Below, in pieces: positions 1 to 4,513 of a DNA stretch of 8,189 nt (the stretch's first letter is position 1; each line of letters starts with the position of its first letter). Source of the DNA: Acidobacteriota bacterium (GTDB taxonomy: Bacteria > Acidobacteriota > Terriglobia > Terriglobales > Acidobacteriaceae); NCBI GenBank assembly GCA_003225595.1, contig QIAR01000231.1, positions 1 through 8,189 on the forward strand, written 5' to 3'. Below the pieces are notes generated by a model, which did not search any database, was not told the DNA's origin, and saw only the letters and a program-made list of their open reading frames with translations. Both the position numbers and the translations under genes were made by a program.

Positions 1-16
1 GTGCTAAAATGTGTTC

Positions 17-328
17 ATGGCGAACACACGGAGCGCAACCCTCAGCATCCGCCTTAATCCGGAGACAAAGAAAAGACTCGCCAAGCTGGCCAAGGCCTCT
101 GGCCGCAGCTCTAATTTTCTCATCTCCGACGCGGTCGAATCCTACGTTGCCGATCAGGAAAGAATGCTGGCGGAAACCCGCCAGGCCGAGCGTCAGGTAA
201 AATCCGGGCACTATATCAGGCACGAAGACATGAAAGCCTGGCTCCTTTCCTGGGGGACGGACCACGAGCTACCGCCGCCCAAGTGCGCCTGCGGCAAGCA
301 GCATGACGATGCGGTGCTGTGCCGGTAG
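17..328 (+). CDS. Ribbon-helix-helix (CopG/ParD-like) antitoxin
   Basis: Likely antitoxin of a type II toxin-antitoxin pair. It would bind its own operator as a ribbon-helix-helix dimer and neutralise the toxin encoded next. In a 103-residue product the beta-strand SATLSIRLNPET (about residues 6-17) and the helices KKRLAKLAKASGRSSNF and LISDAVESYV give the ribbon-helix-helix pattern. An amphipathic toxin-binding stretch follows, then WGTDHELPPPK, an ending common in this antitoxin group. ATG at 17 is preferred; an in-frame GTG lies at 11 and an in-frame TAA at 5-7, so no longer start is possible. The stop overlaps the toxin gene by 10 nt, which implies co-translation. The last 14 residues carry three Cys and one His (CACGKQH...C), unusual for an antitoxin tail. 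The promoter is cut off by the window edge. The family call is firm; the antitoxin role follows from the neighbour. Confidence 0.88.
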   Translation: MANTRSATLSIRLNPETKKRLAKLAKASGRSSNFLISDAVESYVADQERMLAETRQAERQVKSGHYIRHEDMKAWLLSWGTDHELPPPKCACGKQHDDAVLCR

Positions 329-600
329 AGATCGTCTGGTCTCCCCTGGCGCGAGCCCGTCTGCAAGCGATTCGCGCTTTCGCAGCCAGGGACAAGCCGG
401 ACGCGGCAGCCCGCCTGGCCACCCGAATCGTGGCCGTCGTGGAAGCTCTCAGAAACCATCCCTACCTGGGCCGGGCCGGCGCTGAGCCGGGAATCCGAGA
501 GCTGGTGATCGGAGGCACTCCCTATATTGTTCTTTATCGGGTGCGCGGCAATCGCATCACGATCACAACGATCTGGCATGCCGCGCAACGGAATCGCTAA
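319..600 (+). CDS. ParE/RelE-superfamily toxin
   Basis: Probable toxin of the pair with the upstream ribbon-helix-helix gene. Its 93 residues have the family layout: an N-terminal strand (VEIVWSPLARARL), two helices (LQAIRAFAARDKPDAA, then ATRIVAVVEALRNHP), the P-x-x-G-R-x-G turn (YLGRAGAEPGIREL) and C-terminal strands (TPYIVLYRVRGNRITITTIWHA). ParE toxins attack DNA gyrase and RelE toxins cleave mRNA on the ribosome. The helical hairpin and the IRELVI...YIVLYRV strands look more ParE-like, but the target cannot be decided from sequence. The start is GTG at 319; an in-frame TGA at 304-306 leaves no other credible start. Translation probably depends on coupling, since the start lies inside the antitoxin's last codons. 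The 3' end overlaps the end of the convergent unknown gene by 4 nt, with no terminator between them. The reading frame appears intact. Confidence 0.87.
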   Translation: MPVEIVWSPLARARLQAIRAFAARDKPDAAARLATRIVAVVEALRNHPYLGRAGAEPGIRELVIGGTPYIVLYRVRGNRITITTIWHAAQRNR

Positions 601-1514
601 GGCAAGGACGATAAGGTGTTCTCAAAAAATACCCTCGCCCTAAACCTCCGACCGTCGCACAGGCTCAGAAAAAGTTCCCTATAATCTTCAGGAACGACAT
701 CTAATTCGATGGTGATGTCTTCGTCACTTGGAACCTTCTTTTGGAGCTGGCGACTAATCGCCTCTAGTATCCCGTAGTAAAGGTCTTGTGATTTCTTGAT
801 CTCCGTGCGACCGCGGATGAACGCTCTGAGCCTAGTATTCTTTTCGAGATCCGGCGAACTACTGCCCAGAAATTCTCGCAATCTCAGCAATAAAGAATGC
901 GAGTGATTGAATATTTCCCAAAAACAGGCATCGACTGCGAACGGATCCGAGCAGTCAGTTATCATGTCACGACTGCCGAACGGCGGAATTTCGCCGAATG
1001 GTGTTACGTGCACTCCGACGCTGTGTGCTTGATAATCGGAGTGTTCCGGCAAATCCTGCGGTTTCACCCCGAGTCGATTCGCATGGATCTGGCGCAAAAC
1101 GCGCGGAGCAAACTTTTTCTTCAAAGTAGCGTTGTCGGATTGAGCCCATTCTTGAATCCGCTGGGGTCCGTTCTGAAACTCCCGAATCAGCAATTCGATT
1201 TCCATGACATCCCGCATGGATTCGAAAACGATCACATGTTGGCCGCTAAGTGTTCCATCCACCGCCAAAATAAAATCGTGAAGTGCCCGCACTACCAATC
1301 GACTGACAGTAATACTTTTGTCGAATCCTAGGCAGATAATCGCCAACCTGTTCAACTCGCGAAGGAAATCTTCGAGGCCTCTCAGTCGGAACCTGATCCA
1401 CGACTTTCGCGTTAACTCTTTGCGATTTCGTCCTATCTGTTCTAATGCTGTCCCTAAAATTGCTAGGCCCGCGAGCTCTTTTTCCACCGACAATTTTCGG
1501 CATGTCTCTTCCAA
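597..1514 (-). CDS. Hypothetical mostly helical protein between two TA modules
   Basis: I do not recognise this 305-residue protein. It looks soluble and mostly alpha-helical, with no signal peptide or membrane segment. Helix-rich stretches lie at about 10-125 (RLVVRALHDFILAVDG, ESMRDVMEIELLIREF) and 190-270. A short central motif, Y-x-x-H-S-x-x-V-H (161-169), vaguely recalls the S/H-rich loop of DUF5677-like proteins; this is a weak resemblance. Short R-x5/6-H patterns (R72-H79, R138-H144) recall HEPN RNase motifs but are too common to rely on. The start is TTG at 1514 with GGAG about 12 nt upstream; GTG at 1487 (Val10) is an alternative, and the frame stops at 1632-1634 without another good start. 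By eye it is AT-richer than metK or ahcY, which fits horizontally acquired accessory DNA. It converges on the toxin gene with a 4-nt overlap. Function is unknown; a defence role is only a guess from position. Confidence 0.72.
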   Translation of the reverse strand: MEETCRKLSVEKELAGLAILGTALEQIGRNRKELTRKSWIRFRLRGLEDFLRELNRLAIICLGFDKSITVSRLVVRALHDFILAVDGTLSGQHVIVFESMRDVMEIELLIREFQNGPQRIQEWAQSDNATLKKKFAPRVLRQIHANRLGVKPQDLPEHSDYQAHSVGVHVTPFGEIPPFGSRDMITDCSDPFAVDACFWEIFNHSHSLLLRLREFLGSSSPDLEKNTRLRAFIRGRTEIKKSQDLYYGILEAISRQLQKKVPSDEDITIELDVVPEDYRELFLSLCDGRRFRARVFFENTLSSLP

Positions 1515-1664
1515 GGTAAATTCAAGCTCCCATTGGCTGGTGCTGATGCGGTGTCTTGGCTTCCTAGTGAGAATAATCGGTAGCTTCGAATTGTTCTGGT
1601 TACTTTGCTGGATGGGGGCTGGCCCACCCTTTCATTCTTTCGGACAACTAACCTCGTGCGGCCC

Positions 1665-1694
1665 CCCACCCTTCGCGGGTTTTCGAAGGGTGGG
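1665..1694. repeat. Perfect 11-bp inverted repeat in the 1515-1717 gap
   Basis: The arms CCCACCCTTCG (1665-1675) and CGAAGGGTGGG (1684-1694) are exact reverse complements around an 8-nt loop. A further half-copy (CCCACCCTT) lies at 1623-1631 and a related GAAGGGTG at 2453-2460. No T-run follows on either strand, so it is not a standard intrinsic terminator, although it sits downstream of the PIN gene and could protect or end that transcript. It resembles dispersed intergenic hairpins seen in acidobacterial and other soil genomes (from memory). The remainder of 1515-1717 shows no gene that I can support. Confidence 0.75.
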
Positions 1695-1717
1695 TACGGT
1701 GCAGTCCTGCCGACTGG

Positions 1718-2116
1718 TCAGAAATGAGCTTTCAGAAAGTCGCGCGGAGTAAGAATCGTGATTCCCTCATACGCGCCTAGTTTCAACAGATGGCGGTCGC
1801 CGGAGACGATCACATCGGCGTCGGCAGCCAGCGCACACTCCAGAATACGATTGTCGTCCGGGTCTTCTCGGACAGCGTTCACACGATGCCGCAGAACCAC
1901 TCTCTTACCCAGGCTCCACAACGTGCGCAGATAACGATCCAGCCTATCCTCATCCCATCCGAATTTGTCACGCAAGACGCGGCGGGTTTCTTCCTGGATC
2001 TCGGCTGCGTAAAAGAGTTCGCAGTACCCACCTTCGACCAACTCGAATATACGACGAGGCAATCCGCCGAAGACCAATGCGGACACGATTACGTTCGTGT
2101 CCACCACAATGCGCAT
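1718..2116 (-). CDS. PIN-domain toxin (COG1569-like, VapC-type fold)
   Basis: Predicted Mg2+-dependent ribonuclease toxin. The 132 residues carry the PIN acidic set: Asp6 in VVDTNVIVSAL, Glu42/Glu43 in QEETRRVL, Asp85-Asp87-Asp88 in REDPDDNRILECALAADAD, and Asp107 in VSGDRHLL. The length is typical, and the ending ILTPRDFL is characteristic of the family annotated as 'putative toxin-antitoxin system toxin component, PIN family'. PIN toxins of VapC type cleave tRNA or rRNA; the substrate here is unknown. The ATG immediately follows the stop codon of the upstream antitoxin gene (TAGATG, no spacer), so translation is probably coupled. All catalytic acids appear present, so the enzyme is probably active. 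Confidence 0.9.
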   Translation of the reverse strand: MRIVVDTNVIVSALVFGGLPRRIFELVEGGYCELFYAAEIQEETRRVLRDKFGWDEDRLDRYLRTLWSLGKRVVLRHRVNAVREDPDDNRILECALAADADVIVSGDRHLLKLGAYEGITILTPRDFLKAHF

Positions 2117-2374
2117 CTACTTCTTTGCAGCTTTCCGGGTGCCGCGCCGGACTGCATGGATCAATCGATCCACGTCCTGTTCCCGAATCCCACGGCTCTC
2201 GGCGCGCTGGCGGCCATACGCATTGGCCTCGTCCCACCAGGACCGCTGTTCGTAACGGCGCAGCGCCTCCCGGATTAATTCGCTCATAGTACGGCTTTCC
2301 CGCTTGGCCAGCGCATGGGCACGCTTCAGCATTTCAGGGGGTAAAGTCACGGACAAGGTTCGAGTGCTTCTCAT
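2117..2374 (-). CDS. Ribbon-helix-helix (CopG-like) antitoxin paired with PIN toxin
   Basis: An 85-residue DNA-binding protein, probably the antitoxin and autorepressor of the PIN-toxin operon. The N-terminus RSTRTLSVTLPPEM supplies the beta-strand, followed by helices LKRAHALAKRESRT and MSELIREALRRYEQR, the classic ribbon-helix-helix pattern. The basic C-terminus (RRGTRKAAKK) may contact toxin or nucleic acid. The frame is open up to 2482, but the extra 36 codons are AT-rich, encode KKKK and lack family similarity, so the start is placed at ATG 2374. ATGs at 2383 and 2386 are close alternatives. None of these has a clear Shine-Dalgarno sequence, so translation may be leaderless or regulated in another way. 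The gene ends directly against the PIN toxin start. Confidence 0.85.
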   Translation of the reverse strand: MRSTRTLSVTLPPEMLKRAHALAKRESRTMSELIREALRRYEQRSWWDEANAYGRQRAESRGIREQDVDRLIHAVRRGTRKAAKK

Positions 2375-2410
2375 ACTAAGCATCATAAAACATGATTTAG
2401 CAATATTGTA
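2375..2410 (-). promoter_or_regulatory. Probable promoter/operator of the RHH-PIN operon
   Basis: On the minus strand this AT-rich stretch holds two -10-like boxes. TACAAT (2410-2405) would give a leader of roughly 24 nt. TATGAT (2387-2382) would place the transcript start almost at the ATG. No convincing -35 is visible for either. The palindrome CAATATTG (2401-2408) and an adjoining run of nine A (minus strand) are possible operator elements for the self-encoded ribbon-helix-helix protein. This is inference from position and composition. Confidence 0.3.
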
Positions 2411-2550
2411 TTTTTTTTTCTTTTGGGTGCCCGAAGCCTGCCCAGCGCAGCCGAAGGGTGTCTCGGTAGCAAAAACCGCCACGAAAGCAAGCGGGCCGGC
2501 ATACGGGCCGCAAACGTTCGTCCGTCACATACCCAACCCTAAACTCTTGT

Positions 2551-2605
2551 CATCCTGAGGGCAGGTTTCCGGTTTGCGCAGCAAAGCGGAAACAACCGAA
2601 GGATC
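2551..2605. repeat. REP-like hairpin repeat (CATCCTGAG...CGAAGGATC)
   Basis: An outer stem ATCCT (2552-2556) with AGGAT (2600-2604) encloses a long inner hairpin. GTTTCCG (2565-2571) pairs with CGGAAAC (2587-2593), and TTTGC (2573-2577) pairs with GCAAA (2581-2585). One G-G mismatch and a 3-nt loop remain. The outer phrase is one I remember as highly dispersed between genes in acidobacterial and other environmental genomes. It ends immediately before a GIY-YIG remnant. No gene can be supported in the rest of 2411-2606. Confidence 0.7.
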
Positions 2606-2606
2606 T

Positions 2607-2726
2607 ATGTATTCCGGACCGAAGTCCTATTACGTTTACATCATGACCAATCGGTCAAAGATGCTGTACACAGCGGTCACAGGGCGTGACCAGAGTCAGG
2701 ACGAAGCTGAGATCCGTGTAGAATGA
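2607..2726 (+). pseudogene. Truncated GIY-YIG endonuclease-like remnant
   Basis: A 39-codon ORF starts with an N-terminal tract typical of small UvrC-type GIY-YIG proteins: residues 8-25 read YYVYIMTNRSKMLYTAVT. In intact relatives of about 80-100 residues this is followed by a basic DLERR-type segment and a conserved helix carrying the catalytic Arg and Glu. Here the similarity ends at Thr25 and the frame closes after GRDQSQDEAEIRVE. The second core triplet reads YTA rather than the usual YTG. Catalytic residues are missing, so nuclease activity is unlikely. A perfect 6-bp hairpin (GGTCAC 2675-2680, GTGACC 2686-2691) lies right where similarity is lost. Most simply this is a deletion remnant beside a REP-like repeat; a functional microprotein is less likely. 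Confidence 0.6.
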
Positions 2727-2732
2727 AAGATC

Positions 2733-2924
2733 ATGGGACGCCACAATACAGTGAAGCTCTACGATCAAGTGGGTGGAAAAATCATTCGTTTCGTGAAGCT
2801 TACTGAAGCGAGGGAATTAGTCACGGAAGGACAAGCAGAGCCTCTTGACCCGCAAGATTACGGGAAGGGCATCGTGAAGAAGGCACTGCGCAGTGCCATT
2901 CAAAGCAGTCTCTCCCCACAATGA
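2733..2924 (+). CDS. Small hypothetical protein, 63 residues
   Basis: I do not recognise this protein. It starts at ATG 2733, six nt after the stop of the GIY-YIG remnant, with only a weak purine-rich GAAAG upstream. The product is hydrophilic and basic, without a signal peptide or membrane helix: VKLYDQVGGKIIRFVKLTEA looks like two beta-strands leading into a helix, followed by a LVTEGQAEPLDPQDYGKGIV segment and a lysine/alanine-rich tail. The reading frame has plausible codon use and no low-complexity signature, so it could be a genuine small gene. It lies in a repeat-rich intergenic region, however, and has no functional context. Confidence 0.5.
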   Translation: MGRHNTVKLYDQVGGKIIRFVKLTEARELVTEGQAEPLDPQDYGKGIVKKALRSAIQSSLSPQ

Positions 2925-2960
2925 AATTGCGGCACCGCTGAAGCCATGGCCCTCCCACTT

Positions 2961-2981
2961 TCTCCGTGCCTCCGTGGTGAA
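2961..2981. repeat. Dispersed-repeat phrase (CTCCGTGCCTCCGTGGTGA)
   Basis: Read on the minus strand this gives CACCACGGAGGCACGGAG, a sibling of the CCACGAAGGACACGAAGG type found at 4407-4481 on the other side of ahcY. Such phrases are widespread in environmental genomes (from memory) and often produce spurious ORFs, as they do here on the minus strand between 2821 and 3045. Confidence 0.5.
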
Positions 2982-3009
2982 AAGCAAACGGGGCGGCTTG
3001 CGCCGCCCC
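2980..3009 (-). terminator. Possible intrinsic terminator of ahcY
   Basis: On the minus strand, downstream of the ahcY stop, GGGGCGGC (3009-3002) pairs perfectly with GCCGCCCC (2997-2990) around a 4-nt loop. The next bases are CGTTTGCTTTTC, an interrupted U-rich tract. The stem is GC-rich and well placed, about 40 nt past the stop, but the U-tract is imperfect. Confidence 0.5.
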
Positions 3010-3020
3010 TAAATCACTTC

Positions 3021-3038
3021 GCGGGCGAGGGCGCCCGC
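3021..3038. repeat. GC-rich hairpin after ahcY stop
   Basis: GCGGGCG (3021-3027) and CGCCCGC (3032-3038) form a perfect 7-bp stem with loop AGGG, 10 nt beyond the ahcY stop. No U-tract follows in the ahcY direction. It could act with the next hairpin in 3'-end formation, or simply be another dispersed GC-rich repeat. Confidence 0.5.
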
Positions 3039-3048
3039 GCCACACGAC

Positions 3049-4326
3049 CTACGTCCCTTCGCTCCAGCTTGCCAGATATTCTTCCTGGTCTGGCGTCAAC
3101 TTATCGATCTTAATTCCCATGGATTCGAGTTTCAGTTTCGCCACCCGCTTGTCCAGTTCTTCGGGAACTCGGTACACCGTCTTCTCCAGGCTCTTATGAT
3201 TCTTCACCATGTACTCGACCGAAAGCGCCTGGTCGGCGAAGCTCATGTCCATGACTGATGCCGGATGGCCCTCGGCGGCAGCCAGATTGATGAGACGGCC
3301 CTCGCCTAGAAGGTTGATCTTGCGGCCATCTTTGAGCGAGTACTCTTCGACGAAATTGCGGGTGGTACGCTTGGAAGAAGCCATCCTCTCCAGCGCCGGA
3401 ATGTCGATCTCGACGTTGAAGTGCCCGGAATTTGCGATGATCGCGCCATCCTTCATCACTTCGAAATGTTGCCTGGTGAGCACGCTCTTATTGCCGGTCA
3501 CCGTACAGAACACATCGCCAATGGTGGCCGCCTCGGGCATCGACATTACTCGGAAGCCATCCATCACCGCTTCGAGCGCCTTGGTTGGGTCAACCTCGGT
3601 GATGATCACCTCCGCCCCAGCGCCACGCGCGCGACTCGCCAGCCCGCGTCCACACCAGCCGTAGCCCGCGACCACGAACTTCGATCCTGCAAGCAGAAAA
3701 TTCGTAGCCCGGATAATGCCATCGATCGTGGATTGCCCGGTGCCGTACCGGTTGTCGAACAGGTGCTTGGTATCCGCGTCGTTGACCGCGATGATTGGAT
3801 ACCGCAGCACGCCTTCCTTGGCCATGGCGCGCAGCCGGATGATGCCGGTCGTCGTCTCCTCCGTACCCCCGATCACCCCATCCAGTGCATCTTGCCGCTT
3901 GGTGTGCAGGACCGTGACCAGATCTGCGCCGTCGTCCATCGTAATGTGCGGCTTGTGGTCCAGCGCCGCCAGAATGTGGCTGTAATAGCTGTCGTTGTCC
4001 TCGCCCTTGATGGCGAACACCGGAATGCCATGATCGCGCACCAGGCTGGCGGCTACATCGTCCTGCGTGGAAAGCGGGTTGGAAGCGCAGAGCACCACTT
4101 CGGCGCCACCATCGCGCAGTGCGATCCCAAGATTCGCCGTTTCGGCGGTGACGTGCAGGCAGGCCGAGATGCGGATCGCCTTCAGGGGCTGGTGCTTGAT
4201 AAATTCCTTGCGGATGATCTGCAGCACTTTCATCGATTGGCTGGCCCACTCGATGCGCTTCTTGCCCATATCTGCGAGTTCGATGTTCTTGATGTCGCAA
4301 TTCACTTGTGTTGGTGTCGTCGACAT
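3049..4326 (-). CDS. ahcY: S-adenosylhomocysteine hydrolase, short archaeal/Thermotoga-like type
   Basis: NAD-dependent cytosolic enzyme that splits S-adenosylhomocysteine into adenosine and homocysteine, relieving product inhibition of methyltransferases. Visible motifs in 425 residues: substrate-binding CLHVTAETANL (56-66, His58, Glu62); Asp131-Asp132 in MDDGADL; Glu156 in GGTEETTTG; Lys187 and Asp191 in NDADTKHLFDNRYG; NAD-binding VAGYGWCGRG (219-228) with Glu244 ending the next strand; VTGNK (276-280); and His302 in NSGHFNVEID. The protein lacks the roughly 40-residue insert of many bacterial enzymes, and it lacks the C-terminal Lys/Tyr tail that reaches the partner's NAD in the eukaryotic type; it ends YLASWSEGT. 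This fits the archaeal/Thermotoga subgroup. ATG at 4326 has a strong ribosome binding site (AGAGGAG, then AAGC). It lies 187 nt downstream of metK in the same direction and may have its own promoter (GATAAT at 4387-4382, weak -35). Confidence 0.97.
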   Translation of the reverse strand: MSTTPTQVNCDIKNIELADMGKKRIEWASQSMKVLQIIRKEFIKHQPLKAIRISACLHVTAETANLGIALRDGGAEVVLCASNPLSTQDDVAASLVRDHGIPVFAIKGEDNDSYYSHILAALDHKPHITMDDGADLVTVLHTKRQDALDGVIGGTEETTTGIIRLRAMAKEGVLRYPIIAVNDADTKHLFDNRYGTGQSTIDGIIRATNFLLAGSKFVVAGYGWCGRGLASRARGAGAEVIITEVDPTKALEAVMDGFRVMSMPEAATIGDVFCTVTGNKSVLTRQHFEVMKDGAIIANSGHFNVEIDIPALERMASSKRTTRNFVEEYSLKDGRKINLLGEGRLINLAAAEGHPASVMDMSFADQALSVEYMVKNHKSLEKTVYRVPEELDKRVAKLKLESMGIKIDKLTPDQEEYLASWSEGT

Positions 4327-4406
4327 GCTTCTCCTCTGGCTCGTCAGCTTTACTGAAATTGCAGTTTAGGATTAAAGCTTAATTATCGATCGGAAGGAGC
4401 TCAATG

Positions 4407-4481
4407 AACCACGAAGCACCCCAAAAAACACGAGCAAAACTTCGCTACAATCCTTCGTGCACCTTCGTGTCCTTCGTGGTT
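4407..4481. repeat. ACGAAGG-type repeat with terminal inverted arms between metK and ahcY
   Basis: The outer arms AACCACGAAG (4407-4416) and CTTCGTGGTT (4472-4481) are perfect 10-bp inverted copies. Near the second arm, on the minus strand, the unit (C)ACGAAGG occurs three times in about 28 nt. This is the CCACGAAGGACACGAAGG phrase type seen in intergenic DNA of many environmental bacteria (from memory). The minus-strand ORF reading through it (PRRTRRCTKDC) is typical repeat-derived noise. The remainder of 4327-4513 holds the ahcY ribosome binding site and an AT-rich stretch. Confidence 0.65.
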
Positions 4482-4513
4482 GGAAATCCTTTCTCGAATA
4501 TCCCCAACGATTC

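Noticed and set aside
897..1331. 144-codon plus-strand ORF opposite the 305-residue gene
   Set aside because: It lies wholly inside the longer minus-strand frame, has no ribosome binding site and shows no family pattern.
1790..2278. 162-codon plus-strand ORF opposite the RHH-PIN pair
   Set aside because: It is antisense to two confidently identified genes and has no recognisable motif.
2375..2482. N-terminal extension of the second RHH antitoxin
   Set aside because: It runs through an A-rich tract and the likely promoter, has no similarity to the family, and the conserved protein begins at 2374.
2821..3045. 74-codon minus-strand ORF downstream of ahcY
   Set aside because: It reads through hairpins and the CACGGAGG phrase; the composition is that of repeats, not protein.
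3421..4356. 311-codon plus-strand ORF opposite ahcY
   Set aside because: It is the mirror of ahcY, whose protein is unmistakable. The translation lacks any domain and its openness is explained by the GC-biased third positions of the real gene.
4327..4380. SAH riboswitch upstream of ahcY
   Set aside because: The space before the ribosome binding site is short and AT-rich, and no SAH-aptamer-like core is present.
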